Positions 25,818 through 33,714 of a stretch of 64,000 nucleotides of DNA are shown here, one piece after another. This DNA comes from GCA-003244245 sp963823755 (GTDB lineage Bacteria; Actinomycetota; Actinomycetes; Mycobacteriales; Pseudonocardiaceae), in assembly GCA_963823755.1 (NCBI GenBank), contig CAWGMP010000011.1, positions 124,001 through 188,000 of the forward strand. Direction: 5' to 3'. The notes beneath the pieces were generated by a model, which worked only from the letters and a program-made list of their open reading frames with translations, made no database searches and had not been told where the DNA came from. The stretch's first letter is position 1. Each line of letters begins with the position of its first letter. The position numbers were made by a program, and so were the translations under genes.

Positions 25818-26777
25818 TCAGCGGTGTTTGACGGTCACAGAGGGTGTCTCGGGGTCGATGCCGAGTTCGTTGAATCGTGCGGACAGGTCGTCGACCCACG
25901 CTGTCGGTGTTCGGTGGTCTGGCAGCGGGATACCGGCCTCGCTGCGCCACAGCGCATCACCGAGGGCGGTGCGCAGATGCCAGGCCATCACCCGATCGGC
26001 CGCCAGTTGCCGGCCGGTGAGCTGCTTGTAGTGGCGCATGGTGGCGGTCAACAACTCGACGCCCGGACCCGTTCCGGGAAGGGCACGCAGGTCGTACTCC
26101 GGCTCGGCGGCACCGACGGTCTCGTAGTCGACCACGAGCCGGAGTTCGTCGTGATCCCATACCTGGTTGTCGCCATGCAGGTCGCCGTGCACGAGCACGG
26201 TCGGACGAGGCAGCACCAGCGCGGCGTCAGCCCAGTCGCAGCAGCGCATGATGGTGCGGCGTTGATCCGGCCGGACCCACTTCCCGAACCGGTCGCGCAA
26301 AACTTGCGTCGTAGCTGGTGGTAGCTGCGTATGGGAGATCTCGCCGACGGCGCCCTCGACGCGCTGGCGTGTCGCCGGTTGGTGCAGGGCCGCCAGAAAC
26401 CACGCCAGTTGCCTGCCGGCGCGGTCCCGGTCGATCGAGTTGACGACATCGAACAGCGTCGCCCCGGGCACGCGGTGGGTGATCAGGAGCAGGGGGTCAG
26501 TGCTGCTGGCGACGACCTCGGGCAGGAACGGGACTCCCGTCTCGCGGGTCAGCGCGGTCAAGACGCCGATCTCGTGCGCCACACGGAGCGCGGCGGGACG
26601 CGACCACGCGAATTTCGCGACGAACCGCTCCCCGACGACCGCGCTGGACGACCACCACAGCGGGTCGTCCTTGCCCACCAGTTCGGGAAGCACGATCGAA
26701 CACCCGCCCAACTCCGGCGCGACCACCCGCAGCGCCTCAGCGAGCACCGCGGGAGAGCAACCAGCCAGCCATCTCAC
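25818..26777 (-). CDS. APH family phosphotransferase
   Basis: 319 aa. It belongs to the aminoglycoside phosphotransferase/choline kinase fold: RFVAKFAWSRPAALRVAHE (ATP-binding Lys region), the catalytic loop LVHGDLHGDNQVW (about residue 195) and the metal-binding VVDYETVGAAEPEYDLR (about 214). The residues needed for phosphotransfer are present. The substrate cannot be predicted; members inactivate aminoglycosides or macrolides or phosphorylate small metabolites. It is divergent from the trpS attenuator region, with 400 bases between, so it may share an antibiotic-response context with the auxiliary TrpRS. No membrane or signal sequence. Confidence 0.85.
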   Translation of the reverse strand: MRWLAGCSPAVLAEALRVVAPELGGCSIVLPELVGKDDPLWWSSSAVVGERFVAKFAWSRPAALRVAHEIGVLTALTRETGVPFLPEVVASSTDPLLLITHRVPGATLFDVVNSIDRDRAGRQLAWFLAALHQPATRQRVEGAVGEISHTQLPPATTQVLRDRFGKWVRPDQRRTIMRCCDWADAALVLPRPTVLVHGDLHGDNQVWDHDELRLVVDYETVGAAEPEYDLRALPGTGPGVELLTATMRHYKQLTGRQLAADRVMAWHLRTALGDALWRSEAGIPLPDHRTPTAWVDDLSARFNELGIDPETPSVTVKHR

Positions 26778-26901
26778 GCCTGATACCTCATCACGCCACC
26801 GGCCGCGTCCAGATAGCGGTGCAACGACGTCTTGGGGCGCAGCCTGATGGAATCTGAGGTAGGCCGGGCGTTTCGCCGAGCTGAGGCACCCAGCGCAAAC
26901 A

Positions 26902-26931
26902 GTGACGAGATAACGAAGGTTATCTCGTCAC
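26902..26931. promoter_or_regulatory. perfect 13-bp hairpin between aph and trpS
   Basis: Arms GTGACGAGATAAC (26902-26914) and its exact complement (26919-26931) around a GAAG tetraloop. It lies 125 bases upstream of the phosphotransferase start and well before the trp leader. No T-tract follows on either strand, so an operator or an RNA stem is more likely than a terminator. Confidence 0.6.
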
Positions 26932-27183
26932 CACTCCCCTTTGTTCGCCGAGGCTCAATGTGGTCCACAAGATCAGTGCGTGGCGGAAGCGGATCCGCGA
27001 GGGGGACGAGTCTGATCTTGGGGGGCGGCGGTGATGTTGGCGTCGCTCGGCGTCCCTACCGACATATGCGCTCCCGCTGACCTGCCGTCGCCGGCCACAA
27101 CCAGTGAGCTCGTCTCTGGACAGAACCGCAAGCACCTCCTCCCCTGGGAGGCCTTCCACGCTGATATCGTCAAGGACATGCGG

Positions 27184-27219
27184 ATGATCCTCGATCTCGT
27201 TGGCTGGTGGCGCCCTTAA
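27184..27219 (+). CDS. trp leader peptide (Trp-Trp)
   Basis: Eleven codons, MILDLVGWWRP, with AAGGA seven bases before the ATG at 27184 (an ATG at 27178 is also in frame but too close to it). Tandem TGG codons at 27205-27210 sit just before the stop at 27217-27219, and the attenuator stems follow. This is the classical sensor of charged tRNA-Trp for the trpS gene downstream. Confidence 0.8.
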   Translation: MILDLVGWWRP

Positions 27220-27281
27220 CGGGCGGCACTGCTCATCCGCGCATTCACCGACGCGGCCGCCCAGCTCAGGCGGCCGCGTTT
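27210..27281 (+). promoter_or_regulatory. transcription attenuator of trpS
   Basis: GGGCGGC (27221-27227) can pair either with GCGCCC inside the leader (27210-27215) or, perfectly, with GCCGCCC (27256-27262). The latter is the 5' side of a 10-bp GC terminator stem (27252-27261 with 27269-27278, loop CAGCTCA) followed by TTT. A ribosome stalled on the Trp codons would free 27221-27227 to form the antiterminator. Segment geometry matches ribosome-mediated attenuation, reported for the auxiliary indolmycin-resistant TrpRS gene of Streptomyces coelicolor. Confidence 0.8.
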
Positions 27282-27348
27282 GAGGTGTTTCTGACGCCTC
27301 GGTCACCTCGAGCACGGCGGCCCAATGACAGCGATTAGGGGCCAACCG

Positions 27349-28371
27349 ATGCCACGACGACTCACCGGATTCACTCCCTCAGGGAACCTGCACCTGGGCA
27401 ACTACCTCGGCGCGATGCGTCCGATCATCACCCAACAGGCCAGCACCGACTCCGAAACGGTGGTGTTCATCTCCGACCTGCACGCCCTGACCCTGCACCA
27501 CGACCCAACCGAAGTCCGACAGCGCACGCTGGAGTTTGCTACCCTGCTCTTGGCCGCTGGCCTCGATCCTGACACGTGCCTGTTCATGGTCCAGTCACAT
27601 GTCCCCGAGCACACCGAGCTGCACTACCTGCTGGAGTGCGTCACCGGCTACGGCGAGGCTCAGCGGATGATCCAATTCAAGGAGAAATCTCGCCGCCAGC
27701 AGCATGTGCGGACTTCGTTGCTGACCTACCCGATCCTGATGGCCGCCGATATCCTGCTCTATGACACCGACGAGGTTCCCGTCGGCGAGGACCAGCGCCA
27801 GCACGTGGAGCTGGCGCGTGACGTCGCGTCGCGGTTCAACGCACGCTACGGCCCCACCTTCACCGTGCCTCGAGCGGTGAACCCGCCGGTTGCTGCGCGG
27901 GTGATGGACCTGTGCGCGCCAACCGAGAAAATGAGCAAATCGAGCTCGTCGGCGGCGGGCGCGCTACGTCTGTTGGACGAACCGGACCTGCTGCGACGCA
28001 AGATCATGCGCGCGGTCACCGACGCCAGCACCACGGTGAGTTACGACCCGGACCACGCGCCGGGCATTGCCAACCTGCTCGACATCCTTGCCGGCTGCAC
28101 CGGGGCGCAACCACAACATTTGGCCGCCCAGTTCGACCGCTACGGCGAGCTCAAACAGGCGGTCGCCGACGCCGTGGTGGACACCCTCGCGCCAGTCCGA
28201 ACGCGCTACCTCCAGCTCACCGCGGCGCCTGATCACGTCCGGGGCGTACTTCGGGCGGGAGCGAAACGAGCTCGTGAAAAGGCCAGTGACAAGCTGCGCC
28301 AGGCGAAGTCAGCCATCGGCCTCCTGCCACCGGACACCACCCAGACGTCCGCCGCCGACTCGCCGCGATGA
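27349..28371 (+). CDS. trpS: tryptophanyl-tRNA synthetase, auxiliary type
   Basis: 340 aa from the ATG at 27349, seven bases after AGGGG. Class I synthetase signatures: the HIGH-like PSGNLHLGNYLG at residues 10-20, the Trp-pocket region YPILMAADILLYDTDEVPVG and GEDQRQHVELARD, and EKMSKSSSS (KMSKS, about residue 194). It charges tRNA-Trp. The leader peptide attenuator directly upstream and the accessory surroundings (kinase gene, transposon remnants) suggest a second, inducible enzyme of the antibiotic-resistant kind (S. coelicolor TrpRS1) rather than the housekeeping copy. Whether another trpS exists in the genome cannot be seen from this window. Confidence 0.93.
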   Translation: MPRRLTGFTPSGNLHLGNYLGAMRPIITQQASTDSETVVFISDLHALTLHHDPTEVRQRTLEFATLLLAAGLDPDTCLFMVQSHVPEHTELHYLLECVTGYGEAQRMIQFKEKSRRQQHVRTSLLTYPILMAADILLYDTDEVPVGEDQRQHVELARDVASRFNARYGPTFTVPRAVNPPVAARVMDLCAPTEKMSKSSSSAAGALRLLDEPDLLRRKIMRAVTDASTTVSYDPDHAPGIANLLDILAGCTGAQPQHLAAQFDRYGELKQAVADAVVDTLAPVRTRYLQLTAAPDHVRGVLRAGAKRAREKASDKLRQAKSAIGLLPPDTTQTSAADSPR

Positions 28372-28483
28372 ACCAATGGAAGGCCGCTCAGAGATCGACA
28401 AACCGCGCGAGCCCAGAAGTCGAACTGCTTGATCACGCGATCGTGAAATGTCGATTCGCCCTGCGGGCGCCGGACGGTGGATC

Positions 28484-28948
28484 TCAGTCTGGTTCCTCGG
28501 CGGCATCGGGATCGCGCAGCGCTCGCAGCCCGGCCCGGGCGGGCGCGATGAACGCGTAGTGGCGTGCACGTTGATATGCCGACGCACGTAGGCCGAGAGG
28601 CGGCCGACGTCCTCGTCGAGTACCGGGTAGCCCTTGTCGCGCAGCCGTGTGAGCGCTGCGTCGAGGTAGACGGTGTTCCACACAGCGTCACACAGTTCAA
28701 GATCAGTCCAGGGCGCCGAGCTGGTCTTCCATGCCTTCGCGGTAGGCCCGGTAGAGCTCGCCCTTGCGGCCGTGGAACAGGTGCCGGGCCAGGTCGTGCC
28801 GGGTCTCTTGCAGATTGCGCATGCCTTTGATCGGACGGCGGTAGGGCTCGGGTCCGACATAGGACAAGACGTGGCGGGTCTTGAAGATGCATCCGTAGGA
28901 GGCGATCGCCTCCCCGAGCTGAGTCAAGTTCCCGCCCCGGGACAACAC
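28484..28948 (-). mobile_element. Tn3 family transposase, C-terminal remnant
   Basis: Minus strand fragment of a Tn3-type TnpA. The first frame gives GGNLTQLGEAIASYGCIFKT, HVLSYVGPEPYRRPIKGMRN, LQETRHDLARHLFHGRKGEL and YREGMEDQLGALD. The next frame gives NTVYLDAALTRLRDKGYP and DVGRLSAYVRRHINVHA, and a third frame YAFIAPARAGLRALRDPDA. Order and wording match the conserved Tn3 C-terminus, so the gene is broken by two frameshifts and has lost its N-terminal two thirds. No terminal inverted repeat or resolvase is recognised nearby. Confidence 0.85.
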
Positions 28949-29025
28949 CCGGATGCGGCGTGCACAGAGGCGGTGCCGGTGTGGATGGAGGCGACCACGC
29001 GCAAGATGTCGGGCCAGTGCGCGGT

Positions 29026-29223
29026 GATGTGTCCTACTCGGTGGCCTTCAGCCCGGACGGGCACACCGTGGCCAGCGCCAGCGGAGACCAAACCGCGCGG
29101 CTGTGGGAAACAAACCCCAACAACGCCGCCGCCCGAATCTGTGCCACCGCATGGCCCACGATCACCAACAACGAGTGGAACCAATACCTGCCCGGCCGGA
29201 TCTACCAACCCCCATGCCCCTAA
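29026..29223 (+). pseudogene. WD40 repeat plus C-terminal tail, orphan fragment
   Basis: 66 codons: YSVAFSPDGHTVASASGDQT followed by ARLWETNP, one complete WD40 repeat, then the tail ARICATAWPTITNNEWNQYL and PGRIYQPPCP. The same tail type (ICGLIVTPLTHAQWLQYIPG...NPPCEPE) ends the STAND-WD40 protein at 1-4182, so this is the 3' end of a second gene of that family. Everything upstream has been replaced by the Tn3 remnant on the opposite strand. It has no start codon of its own with a ribosome-binding site. Confidence 0.8.
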
Positions 29224-29700
29224 GCCGCTGGCACGCCAGAGACAGCGCCGCCACAACGAGTCACCGCGTAGCCCGCTGAGCACGACTACCAAACGCGCAC
29301 CAGCTCAGGAACGCAAGGCCTCCATCTTCCCGTCGCTTGGGCCTCAGCTTTGTCCGGTCTCCAGAAAATCTTGTCGATCTCCAACTACCGTGCCCTCGCC
29401 GGGCGGGCAGACCTCCGGGATAGCCAGCCGACACAACGGCTGGCTGGGCCAGGTAGGCAGGGTGTGGCATCCCCCGGTCTCCCTCAAGGGCTACCACACG
29501 CCAGCCCGGAGGCAGAGCTGCACGACGCACGCACCGGTTCGGTCGAGGGCTGCCCCCGGGCTGCCGCGTGGTCGGGCTAGGCCAGACCGACGGGATGCCC
29601 ACACGACCCCGGCGTCCAAGATCGTCAGTGGTCACACTGAGCCGTTGATGAGGTTGGACATCTTATGGCCACAAAACACATCCAGATAACAAAAATTACC

Positions 29701-29815
29701 GCAGACGATGAGCGTTTGCAGTGGCGAAATCGCAGGTAATCGGCACTATCCACGAGCAACCACAACGACGATCCGAGAATCAGCGGGTTCGGGGTTCGAT
29801 CCCCGCCTCGTCTGC
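29701..29815 (+). other. tRNA-like structure, 115 nt, probably non-functional
   Basis: GCAGACGA (29701-29708) pairs perfectly with TCGTCTGC (29808-29815) like an acceptor stem, and a T-loop-like segment (GGGG TTCGAT CCCC, 29791-29804) lies just inside the 3' strand. The distance is too long for an ordinary tRNA, no D arm or anticodon arm can be drawn, and no CCA follows. It may be a tRNA broken by an insertion or an old attachment site. Confidence 0.3.
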
Positions 29816-30481
29816 TTCGGCAACCCCGACGCCATCGCAGTGCTCACCCACGTCGTCCGCTCGCCTCAATCCATCGCTCGTCCACACTGAGACAGTGCGC
29901 CATGCCGATTTCGCCGCAGTCCTCGCAGTCAGCGGCAGGCGACCGAGACGAAGCTTGGATCTATGTTGCCCCGCGCTCAAACGTGCTGGAGTACGTCGGC
30001 ACAACGCAGCTTCGCACCGCGGTCTCTCCTGGAGCGGTTATTCGGCGTGATCGACAGCAGAGCGTTCGAAACAGCTCCTGCGGCCGCCGGCCTTGACACA
30101 AGCGAGCACCGCTCTCCCAGTGGTGGCCCGGAGGGCTGCGGAACGTTCGAGCGTGACTGTGACGTCCTGGCCTCGGGGATTGCTGTCTAGGCTGGGTCGC
30201 GTCTTGCCAGGCCATCTCGGTATATGAATGGGGCTTGACTTTCCGGTGGACTGCGGCTCTAGCTCTTGCTCGCACCGGAGGTGCTGATCACGATGAGGGG
30301 CCCGGCCACGAGCCTTGCGCAAACGGCGAAGAACCCATGGCCCCTAGCACCGGTGTGCAGCCGTTCCTTGGTGATCGCGGCCTGGCCCGGCGACCCGGAA
30401 ACGGCGGCGCCACGTCCCGGGTCGCCGACCGCAGCATCCACGGGCGCCGAGCTTCAGTTCCGCTGCCGAAGTCAGGAATGA

Positions 30482-30516
30482 GCTGGGGCCGCCGAGACGT
30501 GCCCGGCGGCCCCAGC
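30482..30516. terminator. GC-rich hairpin
   Basis: GCTGGGGCCGCC (30482-30493) pairs perfectly with 30505-30516 around an 11-base loop. It may end transcription of the LysM gene, which is transcribed leftward and stops 120 bases away, but no T-tract follows. Confidence 0.4.
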
Positions 30517-30634
30517 ATCCGACGCAGGATCGGTCTGCCGACGTGGTGTGGATGCTCGCGGCGCGGGCGCGTATGGTCAGAGCTGCGCGGCCGACAGCGC
30601 GAGCATCGTCATCGAGCGAGGGGAGATCCCTTCC

Positions 30635-30934
30635 TCATGGAATGTTGATGACTTGGCCGGGGAAGATGAGGTTGGGATTCGGAATCTGCGGGTTCGCTTT
30701 CTCTAGGTTCGATAGGCTGATCCCGAACCTCTCGGCGATGCCACTCAGGGTGTCTCCCGGCTGGACGATGTACGTTCGATGGCGCGGAGGAATGTGAACG
30801 ACTTCTCCGGGAAAGATGAGGTCGGGATTCGGAATTTGCGGGTTCGCCTTCTCTAGATCTGCTAGGCTGATTCCGAACTTCTCGGCGATACCAGTCAAGG
30901 TGTCTCCTGGCTGGACGATGTACGTAGTTATCAT
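30635..30934 (-). CDS. double LysM domain protein
   Basis: 99 aa from the ATG at 30934 (a GTG at 30937 also fits), with AGGAGG upstream. It consists of two LysM domains: TYIVQPGDTLTGIAEKFGIS and, 50 residues later, TYIVQPGDTLSGIAERFGIS, each followed by LEKANPQIPNP and LIFPG. The two copies are almost identical at DNA level too, so this is a recent internal duplication. LysM binds peptidoglycan or chitin. No signal peptide or membrane segment precedes the first domain, so export by the classical route is not evident; it may act inside, like YgaU/Kbp-type LysM proteins, or leave by another route. Confidence 0.88.
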   Translation of the reverse strand: MITTYIVQPGDTLTGIAEKFGISLADLEKANPQIPNPDLIFPGEVVHIPPRHRTYIVQPGDTLSGIAERFGISLSNLEKANPQIPNPNLIFPGQVINIP

Positions 30935-31485
30935 CACCGGGTCCTCCTGTATAGTGACTGATCGCCCCGGGACCCCGCCGACTCCGGCCGAAGGCTCGGG
31001 GAAGATCCGAACATGAACATGAGACGCGGCACGGACCCCGGGATACCGGGCCGCCCAGATATCACCCAATCGGCTCTTTTACGGATCTGCCTGACGGTCC
31101 CGTTCACGGCGATCCGCAGGCAGTGGAGCAAGCTGGTCAGCCATAGCGCGGTCTGTCACGCGCGACCGGGGTGTGCTGACTGGGAGTTTGCTGTCCGGGG
31201 GCGCGTGCTTGCAGGTCACCTCGTGGTACATGAATGGGGGCTTGACTTCGACGACCTCCGGTCTCGCCGTGGCCCGATCCGATAATCGCGGGCCCGATTG
31301 TGCTCGTCAGTGGGGAGATATCGCGTGCCCTGGCTGACCGCTACAACGCCGTTAATAGCAGGGTAGTGCTCCGTGCCCAGGTGAATGCGCTGGGCGTATC
31401 CCAGCCGGGATGGACTGATCCCACCTTCCCGATTGCGGGCAGCCAACACGGTCGGTGGCTGCTCTCGTGGTGGAGGTGGGTGTGG
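30935..31485. other. intergenic region with repeated promoter-like block
   Basis: No gene recognised. The block around 31205-31249 (ending ATGAATGGGGGCTTGACTT) resembles 30200-30242 (ATGAATGGGGCTTGACTT), which lies 1 kb away on the other side of the LysM gene. Confidence 0.5.
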
Positions 31486-32685
31486 TCAGGTGTGGTCGAG
31501 GCGGGGGAATAGGACTTCGCGGGTCAGCAGTAGCAGGGCTGCGGCGACCGGGATGGCGACTAAGGCGCCCACGATGCCCAGTAGGGCACCGCCCAGCAGG
31601 ACTGCCACGACGGTCACCAGGGCCGGTACTTGGACCGCCCGGCCGATGATCCGGGGGACCAGCAGGTAGTCCTCGGCCAACCGGTAGGCCAGGAAGAACC
31701 CGATGGTGGCGAGACAGACGGGCAGCGATGTGCTCAGTGCGACCAGGCATACCAGCACACCCGCGATGGTGGAGCCGATCACCGGGACCAGGTCCAGAAT
31801 CGCCACGAAGATGCTCAACAGCAGCGCATAAGGTACCCCCACGATCACCAGGAAGCCGAAGGTGAGGACCCCGGCGATCAGCGAGATCAGCAGGTTGCCC
31901 AGCACGTACCCCCCGACTTTGGCGAAGATCTCATCACCGAGCAGGATCGCCCGGGGGCGACGGGAATACGGCACCAGCCGGTAGAGGGTTGCGCGGATGC
32001 GCGGCAGGTCGACCAGAAAATACACCGTGAGCACAACGAGGATCAGGAAACTGGACAGAGCGCTGAACACGACCTGACCTGCACCAAGCAGCCCGTTGAT
32101 CAAGACCGAGGCATCGCCGCTGAGGGTCTGCTGCAGCCGTTGCTGCAGATGCAAGCGCTCGTTGAGCTGACCCAGCATCGAATTGTGACTTTGCAACCGG
32201 GAGAACATGGTCGGGGCTTGTGTGACGAACAGGGTTGCCTGCCGTCCCAATGGGGGGATGGCCGCAGCCAAGAAACCACCCCCCGCTGCCAGGCCCGCCA
32301 TCAGTACGGTGATCACCGCCGCCCAGCGCGGGAACCTGGGCCGAGCCAGCACCGCCACGGCAGGTTCCAGGCCGATCGCGAGGAACAGCGCCAGGCCGGT
32401 CAGTACCAGTACATCGCGAACCGTGATGATCATTTCGACCACGCCCACGGTGACTGCGACTCCAGCGGCACCGCTCATCCCGATGAAAAACGGTGACCGG
32501 CGGTTGAGTGGTTTGCCAGGCTGCCCTAGGGCGTACTGCGCGGTGTTGAGCTGGGCGGCGGCCGTCTCTGGATCTTCAGCTTCGGGATCCGATTCGGCGA
32601 CCAGAGCCTGGTCGCTCTCCCCCCGGCTTAAGCCGCTGGTCCCGTTCTTATGCCTTGCATCGTCCTCGTCGTGCGCTGTTACCAC
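31486..32685 (-). CDS. AI-2E family transporter (PerM-like), second copy
   Basis: 399 aa. It has a hydrophilic N-terminus of about 65 residues rich in Asp/Glu, then the PerM layout: membrane helices at about 70-135, an amphipathic extracytoplasmic region (QSHNSMLGQLNERLHLQQRL), and the C-terminal bundle with LLSIFVAILDLVPVIGSTIA and LAEDYLLVPRIIGRAVQVP. The family exports small solutes; the substrate is unknown. Only the fold is shared with the copy at 9392-10534, so this is not a recent duplicate. The gene stands alone. Confidence 0.9.
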   Translation of the reverse strand: MVTAHDEDDARHKNGTSGLSRGESDQALVAESDPEAEDPETAAAQLNTAQYALGQPGKPLNRRSPFFIGMSGAAGVAVTVGVVEMIITVRDVLVLTGLALFLAIGLEPAVAVLARPRFPRWAAVITVLMAGLAAGGGFLAAAIPPLGRQATLFVTQAPTMFSRLQSHNSMLGQLNERLHLQQRLQQTLSGDASVLINGLLGAGQVVFSALSSFLILVVLTVYFLVDLPRIRATLYRLVPYSRRPRAILLGDEIFAKVGGYVLGNLLISLIAGVLTFGFLVIVGVPYALLLSIFVAILDLVPVIGSTIAGVLVCLVALSTSLPVCLATIGFFLAYRLAEDYLLVPRIIGRAVQVPALVTVVAVLLGGALLGIVGALVAIPVAAALLLLTREVLFPRLDHT

Positions 32686-32822
32686 CGTTTGCCCTTGCCT
32701 TCATGGCGCAGCAGCGGGGTCACGTTGGCCGTCATGGTAATCGCGGCTGGTCTACCGGCAACGCCATCACATACGCGCGCTGAGGTCATCGTTCCTCCTA
32801 TGCTGTCGCCCCTCGTGACGCG

Positions 32823-32865
32823 CCGGCGGGCGCTCTCCCGTGTCGGACGGGAGAGCGCCCGCCGG
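32823..32865 (-). terminator. strong hairpin after the collagen-like gene
   Basis: Nineteen perfect base pairs (32823-32841 with 32847-32865) around loop GTCGG, starting 17 bases past the stop of the collagen-like gene. GC-rich without a T-tract, as is common for actinobacterial terminators. Confidence 0.75.
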
Positions 32866-32881
32866 AAGGACAATGAGTGGA

Positions 32882-33487
32882 TCAGTGTCTGTTCACGTCC
32901 CGGGCGCTGGTGCTCGCAGCCCCGATCATGTTCGCCCAGGCCTTCTGCTGTAATTTGATCATGCTGTCGCACATCGAGGCGAAGACCTGGACCGGGGTGA
33001 ACATCATCGCGAGGCCGGATTCGACGACGGCCGCGGTCTTCGACGTCAGCGGCTTGGCCCAGTCCCTCATCTGCTGCGACTGGCTGCCTGGCTCGGGAGC
33101 CCAGCCCTGCGGCCCCGGCGATCCCTGAGGTCCGGGCTCGCCTTGCGGTCCGGGAGGACCAGCCGGTCCCTGCTCGCCTCGTGGCCCCTGCTCGCCGGTC
33201 GGGCCCTTCTCGCCCCGGGGTCCGGGCTCGCCCTGCGGTCCCGGCTCACCCGGCTCTCCCTGTGGGCCCTGCTCTCCCCGCGGACCCTGCCTGCCCTGTG
33301 GTCCCGGCTCGCCCTGCGGGCCTTGTTCTCCTCGCGGGCCAGGCTCGCCCTGTGGTCCCGGCTCGCCTCGCGGGCCCTGTTCTCCCTGCGGACCGTGTTC
33401 TCCCTGCGGACCGTGCTTATCGACCGGCGGGCGGTCAGCGGTGGTGGGTCGAGTTGTCGAGGACGGCCGGTTAGTTGCCTGTGCCAT
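32882..33487 (-). CDS. collagen-like GXY-repeat protein
   Basis: 201 aa. Residues 1-25 are Thr/Pro/Arg-rich; about 25-130 is an almost uninterrupted Gly-X-Y repeat (GPQGEPGPRGEQGPQGEPG type, rich in Glu, Gln and Arg, about 34 triplets); 135-201 is a non-collagenous domain (QQMRDWAKPLTSKTAAVVES, MMFTPVQVFASMCDSMIKLQ, KAWANMIGAASTSARDV). The helical C-terminal part resembles a phasin-like segment or a trimerisation domain. No signal peptide is visible. Eight bases upstream, the 35-aa membrane peptide gene ends, with a GGAG site between. Bacterial collagen-like proteins form triple helices at the surface or on spores; the role here is unknown. Confidence 0.88.
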   Translation of the reverse strand: MAQATNRPSSTTRPTTADRPPVDKHGPQGEHGPQGEQGPRGEPGPQGEPGPRGEQGPQGEPGPQGRQGPRGEQGPQGEPGEPGPQGEPGPRGEKGPTGEQGPRGEQGPAGPPGPQGEPGPQGSPGPQGWAPEPGSQSQQMRDWAKPLTSKTAAVVESGLAMMFTPVQVFASMCDSMIKLQQKAWANMIGAASTSARDVNRH

Positions 33488-33495
33488 TGCGCTCC

Positions 33496-33603
33496 TTATC
33501 GAAGAATGAGGTTCAGCAACACCGTCAGGATGACGGAGGCAAGTATCGAGAAGAGAATCATGGCAAAACAGCCGAGGCTACCGCCGAGGGGACGGATCTT
33601 CAT
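33496..33603 (-). CDS. 35-aa single-span membrane peptide
   Basis: From the ATG at 33603 to the TAA at 33496: MKIRPLGGSLGCFAMILFSI followed by LASVILTVLLNLILR. A short basic head is followed by one long hydrophobic helix. It ends 8 bases before the collagen-like gene and shares its operon. Peptides with this GGSLGCFxMIL pattern recur in actinobacteria as uncharacterised small membrane proteins; I know of no assigned role. Confidence 0.7.
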   Translation of the reverse strand: MKIRPLGGSLGCFAMILFSILASVILTVLLNLILR

Positions 33604-33714
33604 GTCTGTCACCTCGGCCGATTGGCGGTCTTCAGTGTGAGGTTCACGACTACTGTACTGGTCTGACCAGCCTCCGCCGCCAGACCAGCGCGGGTCGCAG
33701 CGGATCGCGTGGTG

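Larger units (their letters stand above)
29224..30634. other. 1.4 kb without recognisable genes
   Basis: Short open frames on both strands show no known motif and conflict with each other. The region holds a tRNA-like inverted structure (29701-29815), an AT-rich stretch just before it (29660-29700), and a GC hairpin at 30482-30516. It follows two transposon-damaged genes and looks like decayed accessory DNA. Confidence 0.5.

Noticed and set aside
28673..29689. 338-codon plus-strand frame
   Set aside because: Crosses the Tn3 remnant antisense, the WD40 fragment in another frame and non-coding DNA; composition is Thr/Pro/Arg shadow-like.
29701..29815. functional tRNA, including tRNA-Sec as partner of selD
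   Set aside because: No anticodon or D arm can be drawn, it is too long, and the T stem is irregular; no TCA anticodon loop is present.
33060..33420. repetitive DNA as a possible satellite or CRISPR
   Set aside because: It encodes Gly-X-Y triplets on the minus strand; the periodicity is 9 bases in frame.
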